The notes below the pieces were generated by a model. It worked only from the letters and a program-made list of their open reading frames with translations. It ran no database searches and was not told the DNA's origin. DNA of 64,000 bases from the NCBI RefSeq assembly GCF_032452875.1, contig NC_083882.1, positions 61,581,614 through 61,645,613 on the forward strand. The letters are read 5' to 3'. The DNA is from Bos javanicus (Eukaryota; Chordata; Mammalia; Artiodactyla; Bovidae). Position 1 is the first letter of the stretch. Every line of letters starts with the position of its first letter. Shown in pieces: positions 46,430-58,689 of the stretch. The translations under genes and the position numbers were made by a program.

Positions 46430-47218
46430 GTGTCTTGGTCAGCCTAGGATGCTATAATGGAATTCTAAAGACTGTATGGCTTATAAACAACAGAAATTTA
46501 TTTTTCACAGTTCTGGAGTCTGGAAGCCTCAGATCAAGGCACCAGCATGGTTTTGTTCTGGTCAGGGACCTCTCCATGGTTCATAATGAGTGATGTGTCC
46601 TCACATGGTGGAATGGGAATGGAAAAGAAAAACTCATCCTGTGTTTCTCCTTAACTCTCATGCTACCACCATACTCACAACCCTTCTGAGACCATTCACA
46701 TAGATTCTTTTCCCCCACACCAAACAGTTGTTTGTGACACCTGCTGAGTGTCCTGCAATTCAATTCGACTCTGACATTAGCTGGAATTAGCACAGACTCC
46801 ATAGGTGAAGGGCTCAGTCCCATGAGACAGCCTACCCCCTCTGCTCCCCACTTAATATGCCAATGGCCAGTGGCAGGTCCCCAAGTCACCCACAACTTCT
46901 GTCTGACTTGGTTACAAGTCAGAGATTCCCATGATTCCCTTTCCTGGGAAAGACCAAATATTAGAGGAGAAGACGCACTTGTAGATGCTTCTAATACTCT
47001 TATCATTTAGGAAATTACAGGGTTGTAAGGGCTCAGTGCCATGAACCAAGGGCAGAGACCAACCGATGTATTTTCTATTACTTCACAGCAGCTAGCATGT
47101 CTTCTAGGGCCTTTAACAAAGGTACTGATCCCACTCAGGAGGGCCCCATCCTCATGACCTAAGTGTCTTTCTAAGGCCCTGCCTGCTAATACCATCACAT
47201 CAGATGTTAGGGTTCCAA
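46430..47218 (+). repeat. Old mammalian interspersed repeat, split or rearranged
   Basis: 'Ggcttataaacaacagaaat', 'cacagttctggagtctgg' and 'gtgtcctcacatggtgg' at the left, then 'cctcatgacctaagtg' and 'taataccatcacatcag' at the right, belong to a common old repeat. About 350 bp between them is not recognised. Family not named. Confidence 0.5.
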
Positions 47219-47230
47219 CTTATGAAATCT

Positions 47231-47353
47231 GCTGCTAAGTCACTTTAGTCGTGCCCAACTCTGTACGACCCCATAGACGGCAGCCCACCAGGCTCCTCTG
47301 TCCCTGGTATTCTCCAGGCAAGAATACGGGAGCGGGTTGCCATTTCCTTCTCT
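47231..47353 (-). repeat. BOV-A2 monomer insertion with target-site duplication
   Basis: 'Gctgctaagtcactttag' to 'gccatttccttctct' is one BovA monomer of BOV-A2 in reverse. A perfect 12-bp repeat CTTATGAAATCT flanks it (47219-47230 and 47354-47365). Confidence 0.92.
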
Positions 47354-47563
47354 CTTATGAAATCTAGGGGAATACAAATATTCAGATTATATCAGTGAGA
47401 CAGGTAGGAAAAATTATGTTGCCTTATGTTTTGCTCCCTTGCAAGCCAATAGAGTTGATCTAATTTCTTGTTCTAGACTTAAGGATGGTCCTCTATTGTT
47501 AGAACCAGGGTTTACCCTGGACTAATGAAAGATACAACATCAAAGAAGTAGTTGTCAGTCTTG

Positions 47564-47606
47564 TGATTACATAAAAGAAGTTAAGCGAGCATCTTTTATG
47601 TAATCA
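47564..47606. repeat. Perfect 15-bp inverted repeat (hairpin-capable)
   Basis: TGATTACATAAAAGA (47564-47578) and its exact reverse complement (47592-47606) are separated by 13 nt, directly 5' of a Bov-tA SINE. It is not explained by any recognised repeat family. Confidence 0.9.
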
Positions 47607-47607
47607 T

Positions 47608-47815
47608 AAGACCTCCCTGGTGGCTCAGATGGTAAAGAACCTACCTGCAATGCAGGAGATTGGAGCTTGATCCCTGGATTGGGATAATCTCCTGGAGAAG
47701 GGAATGACAACCCACTCCAGTATTCTTGCCTGGAGAACTGCATGGACAGGGGAGTCTGGAAGGCTAGTCATCGGAGTCACAGAATTGGACACAACTGTGA
47801 GACTAATACTTTCAC
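47608..47815 (+). repeat. Bov-tA SINE
   Basis: Head 'acctccctggtggctcag', body through 'cactccagtattcttgcc', end 'gacacaactgtgagac'. It sits between the inverted repeat and a BovB fragment. Confidence 0.88.
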
Positions 47816-47832
47816 TTCAAGGTGCTCACTAC

Positions 47833-49041
47833 TATCCTGAAAGATGATGCTGTGAAAGTGCTGTACTCAATATGCCAGCAAATTTGGAAAACTCAGCAGT
47901 GGCCACAGGACTGGAAAAGGTCAGTTTTCATTCCAATCCCAAAGAAAGGCAATGCCAAAGAATGCTCAAACTACCGCACAATTGCACTCATCTCACACGC
48001 TAGTAAAGTAATGCTCAAAATTCTCTAAGCCAGGCTTCAGCAATACGTGAACCGTGAACTTCCAGATGTTCAAGCTGGTTTTAGAAAAGGCAGAGGAACC
48101 AGAGATCAAATTGCCAACATCTGCTGGATCATTGAAAAAGCAAGAGAGTTCCAGAAAAACATCGATTTCTGCTTTATTGACTATGCCAAAGCCTTTAACT
48201 GTGTGGATCACAATAAACTGTGGAAAAGTCTGAAAGAGATGGGAATACCAGACCACCTGACCTGCCTCTTGAGAAACCTATATGCAAGTCAGGAAGCAAC
48301 AGTTAGAACTGGACATGGAACAACAGACTGGATCCAAATAGGAAAAGGAGTACGTCAAGGCTGTATATTGTCACCCTGCCTGTTTAACTTATATACAGAG
48401 TACATCATGAAAACGCTGGGCTGGAAGAAGCACAAGCTGGAATCAAGATTGCCGGGAGAAATATCAATAACCTCAGATATGCAGATGACACCACCCTTAT
48501 GGCAGAAAGTGAAGAGGAACTAAAAAGCCTCTTGATGAAAGTGAAAGTGGAGAGTGAAAAAGTTGGCTTAAAGCTCAACATTCAGAAAACAAAGATCATG
48601 ACATCCGGTCCCATCACTTCATGGGAAATAGATGGGGAAACAGTGGAAACAGTGTCAGACTTTATTTTTGGGGGCTCCAAAATCACTGCAGATGGTGACT
48701 GCAGCCATGAAATTAAAAGACGCTTACTCCTTGGAAGGAAAGTTATGACCAACCTAGATAGCATATTCAGAAGCAGAGACATTACTTTGCCAACAAAGGT
48801 CTGTCTAGTCAAGGCTATGATTTTTCCTGTGGTCATGTATGGATGTGAGGGTTGGACTGTGAAGAAGGCTGAGCACCAAAGAATTGATGCTTTTGAACTG
48901 TGGTGTTGGAGAAGACTCTTGAGAGTCCCTTGGACTGCAAGGAGATCCAACCAGTCCATTCTGAAGGAGATCAGCCCTGGGATTTCTTTGGAAGGAATGA
49001 TGCTAAAGCTGAAACTCCAGTACTTTGGCCACCTCATGTGA
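47833..49041 (+). pseudogene. BovB reverse transcriptase remnant
   Basis: Visible RT motifs are FIPIPKK, QAGFRKGRGTRDQI, FIDYAKAF and RQGCILSPCLFNLY. Defects: a TAA at 48026-48028 where the related copy has CAA (Gln), the conserved Asp after AF changed to Asn (AAC, 48197-48199), and a 1-nt deletion at about 48409-48416 that puts YADD (48478-48489) out of frame. After that the frame is open for 180 codons (48499-49041) and ends at TGA replacing an expected CGA. Confidence 0.9.
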
Positions 49042-49266
49042 AGAGTTGACTCATTGGAAAAGACTCTGATGCTGGGAGGGATTGGGGGCAGGAGGAGAAG
49101 GGGACGACAGAGGATGAGATGGCTGGATGGCATGACTGACTCGATGGACGTGAGTCTGAGTGAACTCCGGGAGTTGGTGATGGACAGGGAGGCCTGGTGT
49201 GCTGTGATTCATGGGGTCGCCAAGAGTCGGATGCGACTGAGCGACTGAACTGAACCGAACTGAACT
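47833..49266 (+). mobile_element. 5'-truncated BovB LINE
   Basis: About 1.43 kb: it starts inside the RT domain and runs to the terminal ACTGA/ACCGA repeats. It is very similar to the 3' half of the BovB at 21.1-24.8 kb and shares its RT frameshift. No endonuclease part is present. Confidence 0.95.
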
Positions 49267-49861
49267 TAGTAACAGATGATGGGGGGATGATGTTGAAGAA
49301 TTACTGTGTAAATTGAGACTTGAAAAGTCAGTGGAATTTAGCTAAGTAAAAATATAGGGGTTGAGTTGGATTAGGGAGATTTTCACAGAAAGCAAACTGA
49401 ATGCCTGCTGGGGTGACTTTGAGGAAGAAAACCTAATTTGTAACAAAAGCTGAAAAACCAGTAAGGCTAGATCCCTAGAGAATGATGGGAGATAGGACAG
49501 GAAGATAAGCAGGGGTGAGACAAAGGAGAGCTTTGCAAGTCACTGAAGTTTTAAACTAAGTGACTAGGCATTTATCAAATATTGTGACTGAATATCTGAA
49601 TAATCTTGTGGAAAAATAATCTCAAAATTCATATATTTTTTTGAACCTTGATATGGGAGACCCTACTGACATGATAACAGAACTCCAGTTTGTTTGTGGT
49701 TCACAACATACCCAAGCCCAGGATGTGAATCAAAACAAGTCTAATAGGATCATGTCTGTTTTCTTCCTGTTTGCTGGCTACTTATTCTCCTAGCTTCTCT
49801 TGTGTCAAGGAATGGCCTATATCTGCCCAATCAGACGCTCAGGGCTAGCATGAATTTCCTG
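49267..49861. other. No gene; weak ancient repeat similarity
   Basis: 'Agagctttgcaagtcactg' and the following text recall the ancient repeat at 6240-6850. Too diverged to assign. Confidence 0.3.
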
Positions 49862-50300
49862 TTGCTGCTGTTAGAAACCATCACAAATTCAGTGCCTTAG
49901 CCCACAAACGTGTCCTCTTAAAGTTCCGGATGCCAAAAGTCCAAAGTCAGTCTCACTGGGCTAAAGTTGAGATGTTAGCAGGGCTGTTCTTTCTGGCAAC
50001 TCTAGGAGACAATCTGTTTCCTTGCCTTTTCTAGCTTTTGGAGACCATTTGCATTCTTGGCTTGTGACTCCTTCTTTGTATCACTCCAACTTTCTGTTGG
50101 TCATTCTATGATCTGTTTCTCTTCTGTGTCAAACTTTCTTCCTCCTTCTCATAAGGACCCTGTGATTACACACAGAGATCACCTAGTTAATCCAGAATCA
50201 TCTCCCACTCAAGATTCTTAATCATATCTGAGAAGTCCTTTTGCGGTATAAAGTAACACCCACTGGTTCTAAGGGCTAAGAGGAGGATATGGTATGTATT
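49862..50300 (+). repeat. Old mammalian interspersed repeat (family not named)
   Basis: 'Gtctcactgggctaaagttg', 'aatctgtttccttgcctttt' and 'ccctgtgattacacaca' occur in the order of a common old mammalian repeat. Confidence 0.5.
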
Positions 50301-50429
50301 AGTCCACAGACCAGGCCTTTGGGTAAGTTTTTTTTGCTTTCTGATCATTGATGAGCCCTTTCTTCAGTTTCTCCCTTCCTTGCTAAGAATTTGTGGGAGA
50401 CATTTTTTTTTTGTAGCCATGGTTTTTAA

Positions 50430-51055
50430 CTAATTTTTTTCTAGCCTTATTGAGGTATGGTTAACAAATAAAAATCGTACGTGTGTAGACTGTCCAATGT
50501 GATATTTTTAAGGTCTACAACATAATGATTTCATAAACGTGTATATTGTGGAATGATTATCACAATCAAGTTAATACTTTTTGGTGAGTGTGTGTATGTG
50601 TGTGTGTGTGTTGAGAACACTTAAGATCTACTCTCTCAGCCTATTTCAAGTATGTACTACAGTATTATTCACTGTAATCACCAGAACTTAATCAACAGTT
50701 AATTAACAGAGAATTAACAGAAAATTTGTGCCCTTTGACAAATAGGCTCTCCATTTCCCTTACTCTCCAGTCATTGGCAACCATCTTTCCACTCGATGGT
50801 TCTTTGAGTGTGATTTATTTATTTACTTATTTATTTTAATTTTTTTAAAAAACTTTTGACTGCACTCCTCTGCGTGTGGGATCTTAGTTCCCAACCAGGG
50901 ATTAAAACTGCACCCCCTGTACTGGAAGGCAAGTGTGACTTTTTTAGATTCTACTTATCAGTGAGACGATATAGCACTTTTCTTTCTCTTCTTGACTTTG
51001 ATCCCTTAGCATAATGTCTTCCTGGTTCATCTTTGTTGAAGCTTGGATGCTTAGA
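50430..51055 (-). repeat. Old L1 3' UTR, split by a CHR SINE
   Basis: Reverse L1 text: 'ccttattgaggtatggtt', 'taagatctactctctcagc', 'ttggcaaccatctttcc', resuming at 50939 with 'ttagattctacttatcagtg'. A (TG)n run lies at about 50588-50611. Confidence 0.8.
50814..50931 (-). repeat. CHR-type SINE inserted in L1
   Basis: T-rich tail then 'gtgtgggatcttagttccc' and 'ggattaaaactgcacccc'. A 7-bp AGTGTGA repeat flanks it (50807-50813 and 50932-50938), and L1 continues across. Confidence 0.8.
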
Positions 51056-51091
51056 GCTGCTGCAGCCATGTTATAACCGGTAAATGACATC

Positions 51092-51303
51092 ACGGGCTTC
51101 CCAGGTGGCTCAGCGGTAAAACTCCACCTGCAATACAGGAGATGTGAGTTCGATCGCTGGGTCAGAAAGATCCCCTGGAGAAGGAAATAGCAACCCACTC
51201 AGGTATTCTTTCCTGGGAAATTTCGTGGACAGAAGAGTCTTGAGGGCTACAGTCTATGGGGTCGCAAAAGAGTTGGATACGACTGAGCGACTAAACAACA
51301 ACA
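51092..51303 (+). repeat. Bov-tA SINE
   Basis: Complete element from 'gggcttcccaggtggctc' to 'gagcgactaaacaacaac'. The flanks AAATGACATCA and AAATGGCATCA (51082-51092, 51304-51314) form a duplication with one mismatch. Confidence 0.92.
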
Positions 51304-51656
51304 AAATGGCATCAAAGGATGAAAACCCCACACCAAGGACAGAGAAAGCCTAGGCTCTTAATAGCAATGTTGAGCCACTGCACAGAACCTTGAACAATAT
51401 GCCTCCAACTTTCCTTTAGGGAAGACAGTTAGCTGACTTTTCTGTTGATGCCACAGTTAGTAGGCACTGTTATTTGCAGATGAATACAGCTTCATGGCTC
51501 TATTTGACAAATGAAGTTCACTACTCTTTGTAGCTAGGAGAGTGTTATATTATTTCAATATTATATGGATCAGACTTTAATAATATAGACCTTAATATAG
51601 AAACAAAGACTTGCAAAGATAGAAGAAACTATAGATAACATTTGGCTCAACCTCTT

Positions 51657-51693
51657 TGTTTTATTTTATTTATTTATTTATTTATTTTTAATT
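51657..51693. repeat. (TTTA)n microsatellite
   Basis: TTTTATT followed by about six TTTA units. Confidence 0.9.
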
Positions 51694-51839
51694 AGCCAAA
51701 AGGGAAAATCCTTTGAGGATTATATTACTTGTTTCTCTTTAAAAAAAAAAAAGCCACTCTCAGCTGAGGCATTTGGGTTCCATCCCTATTCCCTTTAGAG
51801 GCAATTTTCAGGGCCAGCCATCAGCCTCTTTGTTTTAAA

Positions 51840-51960
51840 GATTACTAATTTGAGGCTCAAAGAGGTGATAGATTTCTGCAAGGTTAACAGCCAAAATTCT
51901 TCATAACTAGGATTACAATTTCATTTTCTGGCTCCTTGTTCAACAATATTCCCTCTACCT
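51840..51960 (-). repeat. MIR-like fragment
   Basis: 'Tttgaggctcaaagaggtga' and 'aactaggattacaattt' resemble a reverse MIR core. Low similarity. Confidence 0.45.
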
Positions 51961-54397
51961 GTGAAGCCTTGGAACAACTGAAATGATAACTTGGAGGGAA
52001 GAAAAGGGCAAAGAACAAACATTGTACACTTTCTCTGGGATGCAGACTTTAACTAGATTTCAAGTTCTTCTAAGATAATATAATTTAATGGGGAGAGCTC
52101 TTGACATTAAAACGCAAAATTTGTTTTTAAAAGGCTAGGATCGTGACACATTAAAGCACTTTCGGGAAGTTAGTAATGAATATCAAGAAAAACTGATGGT
52201 GGTTATTATACATGAACAAAGAAGTTGCTCCTCTGGAATTAAAGGTGTTTCAGCCTCATTGTTGCTCATGGGGAGGAGTAGACACGTGGATTTCTTTTTT
52301 TCTCAGGACAGCTTCATCCAAATAAAACTCCATGTGTTTCACCATCCATAATGGATAGTGCCCATCACTCCTTGAATATCATCATATGGTTGGTGGTTGG
52401 TGGATAATGGAGCACTGAGTGTCAAGGTGACTGGCTTTCAATGCACACAAAACTAAAAATTATAGACCTGTCATTCCAGAGGCAGGCCACAATTAGCTGT
52501 CTATGCAACTTGAAATTTCCATTTTGCCAGCTGAGTAATCAGTTGACTGGAGTTTCTCATTTTGGATGCATTTCTAAGCCTTTTGTGTGCAGGTTTTTTA
52601 AAAATGTGGATTCTAAAGTAAATAAACAGTGCGCTTAATCAGATGTATCCTTTTTAGAAACACCCTCTTCCCAAACATACAGACAAACCCCAATATTGTT
52701 ATAATAGTGACAACAACAGTGTGACAAAACAATTTAGGTCAAGAGTATTTTATTTAGTAAAACTTCAAGCTGCAAAATGAAAATCCTGCCTTAGTATCTG
52801 GGAGTCCAGGTTGAGAAAGAGAAACAGAATTTTGGGCATCAGATGAATTGATAAGGTCACCAAGTAAGAGGTAAAAATCAGTCAAAACTAGGGAATTTTA
52901 GTCTTGGAAACACTTACTGACTGAAAACTCTCTGTTTACCTATTTTCTATCTAGATTTGGTTTCTAATTCTATATCTGAGTTCTTTCTTCCATCTTTGTC
53001 TTTCAGAGTTAGAGAAAACGATGCCATAGTGAGGTCTATTGGAAACTGTACTGCAATTTCCATTCATTTGCTGAAATGCAGTAAACTCCAGGACCCTACA
53101 GTCTCAGATTGGATTCTAGACCAGCTACTTGAACCTGAATCTTCTTCGCCCTCCTTGTCCCTTGCCCCTCAATCCACAGTGCTGTCTGTCTCACTGGGAT
53201 GATCCCTGTCTAAATTTAAATTGCCAAGCGAGGAGGATGCAAGTTGACAATCAGTACTAATTAAGGAAAAGATCAGAAGTCTGGATCAGAATTATTTGAG
53301 TGAAATTCTCTTGACAAGTCTTGGAAATCTCAGGATTTTATTTAACTTTCCATCATGATTTTGATTATTCAGAGTGTTAGACAAGGTTATGAGGAATAGA
53401 AGAGGTTTGCTAGGCACAGTAAAAAATTGAATTTGTATTGTATTGAAATAGGTCCTAACTAGACTGTTGATGGTGAAATATTGACTATTCTATTGCTTTG
53501 AATGATTGAGTGTCATATTTTACTGAGAATTGATTTCTGAGCCTCAGTCAAAGAGTGATTGAATTTGCAATTAGAGTCACTCTTTTGTGTAATTCAGATT
53601 ATGCAAAGATCATTCTGAAACAGCAACTGAGATTTAATTCAGGATTTGGTGTATGGTTTCTCTTTAATTTCTCTCTATTTGTTGTTGCGTGTTCAGTTTT
53701 TAAAGGAGCAAAAGACTTTTTTTTCATCTCTTTAGGAAAAAAAAGGACATAATCTAGAATTACAGCTGGCTTGACTATCTGTTTTATAAGAATCTAAATC
53801 TAGCAATTGGTTAATATCCTGTCTCCCATTTTGAAAAATAATAAGCTTTGTCATTGATTCCTAATGATTAAAACAAAAAAAGGGAAAGGGTTTTCAAACC
53901 ATGATAGAATCTCTTTAATTCCAAAAGTGTCCATTTAAGAAATATAAACTGTGTAGATAAGCAAAAGCTATTTTCTGTAAAGGAAAGCATTTTCAAATGA
54001 ACAGAAATGTGGATTTAATTAGGTGGATTCAGATGGGTATTAATTATTCACCTTTCCAGGGTGAGAATAGCGTTGCTAAAGAAATGAATAAGGCATGCCT
54101 TCTTTCCTTTCCTTTCTTTCTGTTGCTGTTGCTCTGATCTGAACTGGCTGAAGATGTGATAGGAGGAGGACAGAATGAAAATTTGCCCTTCCCTTCACAA
54201 TTGGGGGTAGATTGTCTTTGAAAAGCGTAGTATCTTCCACTGAAATAAAATGTTATGGACTATTCACTTTGAGACATAATAAACCTTCTTATGTTTCCTT
54301 GTTAGGTCTGGAATATACACACATTCATTTGTTATACTCTTTAGTACTTGAAAAATAGCTAAATAAAGTTTGTCCTTATTTTCAAAGTTCCATACAT
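51961..54397. other. Single-copy DNA, no gene seen
   Basis: No recognised repeat. Open frames at 52441-52638 and 52957-53202 are unlike known proteins. Part of this may be conserved non-coding DNA but nothing specific supports it. Confidence 0.45.
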
Positions 54398-54674
54398 GCT
54401 GCTGCTGCTGCTGCTAAGTCGCTTCAGTCGTGTCCGACCCTGTGCGACCCGATAGACGGCAGCCCACCAGGCTCCCCCATCCCTGGGATTCTCCAGGCCA
54501 AGAACACTGGAGTGGGTTGCCATTTCCTTCTCCAATGCATGAAAGTGAAAAGTGAAAGGGAAGTCGCTCAGTCGTGTCCGAGTCTTAGCGACCCCATGGA
54601 CTGCAGCCTACTAGGCTCCTCCACCCATGGGATTTTCCAGGCAAGAGTACTGGAGTGGGGTGCCATTGCCTTCT
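54398..54674 (-). repeat. BOV-A2 SINE with (CTG)n tail
   Basis: Full dimeric BOV-A2 in reverse; its AGC tail appears as five to six GCT units at 54398-54415. Little diverged. Confidence 0.93.
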
Positions 54675-56699
54675 AGATAGGGATAAAATCCTAAGTGGTC
54701 AAAAATTCAAGTTGATAATGATCACACGACTAGACCTGTTTACTTTTGCACAGTCTCTTTTAAAAGCATTTGTTAAGTATCTGCTCCCTTATCCAAGAAA
54801 ACGCACGATGCATATGGAGTTTACTAAGAGACTATAACAGCATAGTAAAAGATCAGCACTATCTGAGTACCAAAAAAATGTATTAGTTCCAAGTGGAAAA
54901 AAAGTGGAGTCAGAAAGAACCTAGGGATAAGATTTAGCAAATTTGGGTTCTGGTCCTGATACTGTTACTGATAAAATATTACATATGTCCCCATATTTAT
55001 CAAAATATTTATCAGCGTATGTTGTGTTGGGTGGTGGTGAATGCATGTGACAGAATAGAGCTAGAAGGAGTGGAGGCAGAGAGAAACCAACCTTGAATAG
55101 TGTTTCCAGGAAGCGAAAAGACTGCTATCCTGTCTACATTCTAATTACAGGCCTACTCTACATACTTTTAATTCTTTAAGTAACCTTCTGTTAACTGCCT
55201 TTTATAGTTGAGGAAACCAAAACACATGAGGACAAAGTGACTTGGCTCAAATTGGACAGCTTGTCAATAGCAAAGCTGGAACAAGACTCTAAGCCTCAGA
55301 TTTTCTGTGTAAGATACATTTTCCCCTTAAATGAGTTATTTTAACCACGAGCCTCTGAAAAGATGCAATCTTTTCAAAGTAACTCTGCATCCCTGTAGGT
55401 TGTTGCAGATAGCTTTCTAAAAAGTTGCTATAACTATGATCATCCTAACATATCCATTATAAATTTTGATCTGGTATAGAAAAATATGATTTATTTATAT
55501 GGTAACTGTTTTTAAACCCCATGACTATTAAAGGAAAAGAATTGTAGAGATATAGGAAAAGATTCCATTCTTTATTTTAAAATCATCTTTTGTAGGGAGA
55601 GGTATGTGAAGAGTTGAATAGGAGTCAAAAACAATGAATCCACTTGTGCAATTCTGTTTAGGTAAAATTCCTTGGTGAAGCTGGAAGTCACTTGAAGAAA
55701 TGTTTATTTGTATACATGTGGCAGAAGCTTGTCTTATCTTGAATCAGCCGGTAATGTTTTTAAAAACAATATTCCTTTTGGTAAAGTCTAGGAATCATGT
55801 AACAAAGTGTCCCTTTCTTTGCCAGAGAAATTAAATTAGACCAATTTTTGTAAATGATTGAAAGTCTTAAGAAAAATATTGTTAATCGCTATAAACATTC
55901 TACTTCTATACACCTCTATAAATATATTTTTTCATACTAGTTGCTACATTTGTAAAGAGGTGGGTGAGTCAGAAACAAAACAAAAGCTATGGGGAAGGTT
56001 ATTTATAGACAAACGTAATGAATAAATTAAACTCCAAATTAGTACAGTCTTAATAATGCATTCTACTTCTCTTCCAAATCTTGATTTATTACTATTTTGT
56101 AACAGACTTTCTGCATAACTCACTGATGCCTTGGTGTTGTTTTTCTGTAGAAAAGAACTTTTTTTTTTTGATGGACTAGAGGTTAACCAAATTTTATAGC
56201 TTAGTTAAACTATTTTTTACAGATGACCAGAATTATGCCATTACTATAAATTATCTTAAAACTCTATGTACATAAAGATTGGCCATTTAATGAATGTATT
56301 ATTCTTTGTTAACATTATAGGTGGGCTTAAATCCCACACTAAAGTGGTCATAAATAATACAGTGACTGCTAAGTCAAGTTAATATTAAAAGCAGAGTTTT
56401 GTGGTGCATCTTTAAGTACCAGCATTCTCTGGGCTCTAGTTTAAAAAAAAGAAAAAACAGACAACACAAAGTCATGGAGCAGTAGTTTATCCTCCCTCCC
56501 CCACCCACCATCCCCCAATTTATCTAAGTTTTGTGGGCCTTTTTCTTCTCATGAAAATTATTCTCTCACATCACGCACATGTATCTGGATCTGAATTGCC
56601 TGTGAATTACACCTTGAATAGATTCCCCAAACTGGAGAAGCGCAAATGTTCCCCCTCTGAATATTTTAGACTTGTATGAGTTCTCTAATATTTTTGTTT
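54675..56699. other. Single-copy DNA with one MIR fragment
   Basis: A reverse MIR-like piece lies at about 55190-55290 ('gttgaggaaaccaaaac'). The rest is AT-rich without gene or young repeat. Confidence 0.45.
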
Positions 56700-57040
56700 T
56701 TGTGCAAGGCCGCTCGTGAGGCGGCCTGGAGCCTTGAATGCTGACAGCCTCCATTAGCATTAATGCTGTTCTCTTATCTCCCCTCGCTCTCCTCCGCTCC
56801 CCCCTCACTCTTTCTTGTCTGACGGTTCCCTGACACCGTTGACAAGGCTGACACCACCAATCAGCTTCGACTCAGCAAGGTCACTGTTCAGACTTGACTC
56901 GTGATTGGCTGCTGCGCTTCAGCGTGTTATTACTGTCTGATTTGATCGGAGGCAGGGGGTGGTCTCCAATCAAACAGAGAAAAGGTCCTAGAGAAGGTAA
57001 TTAAATCCTGTCAGAGGCAATTATCGGTTCCAGGGCCATG
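56700..57040. promoter_or_regulatory. Candidate enhancer / conserved non-coding element
   Basis: Unlike its AT-rich surroundings, this block has balanced composition, CpGs and dense binding-site-like motifs. It has three CCAAT/ATTGG boxes (56857-56861, 56904-56908, 56966-56970) and six or more TGACA/TGTC(A) cores of the TALE (Meis/Tgif) type (56742, 56831, 56840, 56849, 56934, 57008). It also holds a 12-bp palindrome AGCATTAATGCT (56756-56767) and a hairpin AGGCCGC/GCGGCCT (56707-56727). There is no coding frame and no repeat. Enhancer function is inferred. Confidence 0.5.
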
Positions 57041-58689
57041 ACTCTGGCCCTGAATGCAGATGATCTGAAACTGTATTCTTGTAGAAATTCAAGAGGGCTC
57101 CTGGCATGGTTCAGCTAGGCATAAAGGAAGCAGCAGGCTTTCTGCAAACAATGCAGTTCTGTATTTTGAACCTTTCTGCCTTTTTTCCCCCTTTACTCGA
57201 AGACTTCTGTTTTCACTGATCAAAAATATTCCTTTTCAGGTCACATTCTAATTAATTTACTAGACAAGGTTTTCCTTTCTGGTGCATAAATAATGACAAG
57301 TTTTACTAAAGAACTTCTGCCCCCACCACGGGCTGTAAGAAACAGCCTTTACCAAGGCAAACCAAAGCCTTTCATGGAAGGACACTGTGCTGTATTTGGG
57401 ACCAAGGGAGAGAAGAATGTGAAGCCTTTAACGTGGCTATTCTGCCTGAGCTGGATCTTGCCCTGCCTGTTTATACCCTCCCGTGCTCATGATGGAGTTT
57501 GTTGCTGTGACCAACCTGGAAGTTTCTCCCAGATAGTCTATGGACAGCAGTGTGCATTTAATGACGACCGTGTTTAAAGGACAGGGAGAAACTGCCACAG
57601 TTTTCACTACATGAGGGAAAGGCCTCTCCTTAACCTTCAAAAGAATATTTGGGAGAGGAAAATTGTTTAAACTGAGCCTGGGACATACAAACATAAAGAA
57701 AGGAATGTTGTATTTTTAATTGGGAAGAGAATGCGAAGATAAACTCCATAGGTGGCCTTCTGTTTCTATATAGATAGAAGACTTTGATTTTGTTCCCTGT
57801 GTGATTTCTGTTCAATTTTTATTAAATAAGCTTTGCTGTGTGGTTTTTGTCTGAAGAACCCACCCCTAAAAAGTAAACCTCTCTCTAGTTCTTGAATCAT
57901 GTTAATTGTTCTCAGTGATAGTAACCAGTTTAGCATGAAAAATATTTCAAAAGATAAAGGTACATCATTAGTGTCTATATGCTCACTCTACTGGCTTTAA
58001 CAGACTTTATGAAATGTTGCTCTCAATAAATGTCAGTCTTCCAGATAGATAGCCTTGATTTCAACCTTTGTGTTCTGTGAGCCTGGGTATTATTTTTTTT
58101 TTTCCAGAATAAGATGCTGAAAACACCATTAAAACAATTTCTGTATTGTTGCTGATGAAACAGTTTAACCACCAGGGTTTCTCCCGAGGGAACAGTTAAC
58201 TTTTCTCTAATCTTGGTTGTTTTCTTTGTTTCTAAAACACCATATTCCTTAATACACCTGACTTTATTTGTTTTGCTGAAACATAAACAGATGCTTTAAG
58301 CAGAACATCATTTTAAAAAAGTAGTCCCTGCTACTAGTCCATTAATCAGGATGAGGTATCAGGCTGAGAAAGAAATTGGTGGGAGAAGATGTTAATAATA
58401 AGGAAAACTGCTTTGGACACTGGTTGGCTGAGTTAAAAAAATATCGTTAGTCCAAATCTGCACACATGATTGTGGAAATGATGTTTAATTCATCCCATAT
58501 TATGTCTTTGGAACATCAAAGGCTTCATCAACTTCCCTAATAAAGATAAAATAGATATGAAGAGAGAAGCAAACTGCTCAAGGATCTGTCAGAATATTTT
58601 AGATGATCAGATTCACTGCTATTACAGAACCATCTCACCTTTCCTTTGAGTGTCAACTCTTTCATTTTTGAGTTAGAGTGTTTCTTAAA
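57041..58689. other. Single-copy DNA, no gene seen
   Basis: A 94-codon open frame at 57293-57577 has no recognisable domain or splice context. No young repeats. Confidence 0.45.

Noticed and set aside
46581..47006. 141-codon minus-strand open frame
   Set aside because: Overlaps an old interspersed repeat and has no domain.
57293..57577. 94-codon open frame
   Set aside because: No domain, no splice sites of note, no homologous motif; length expected by chance.
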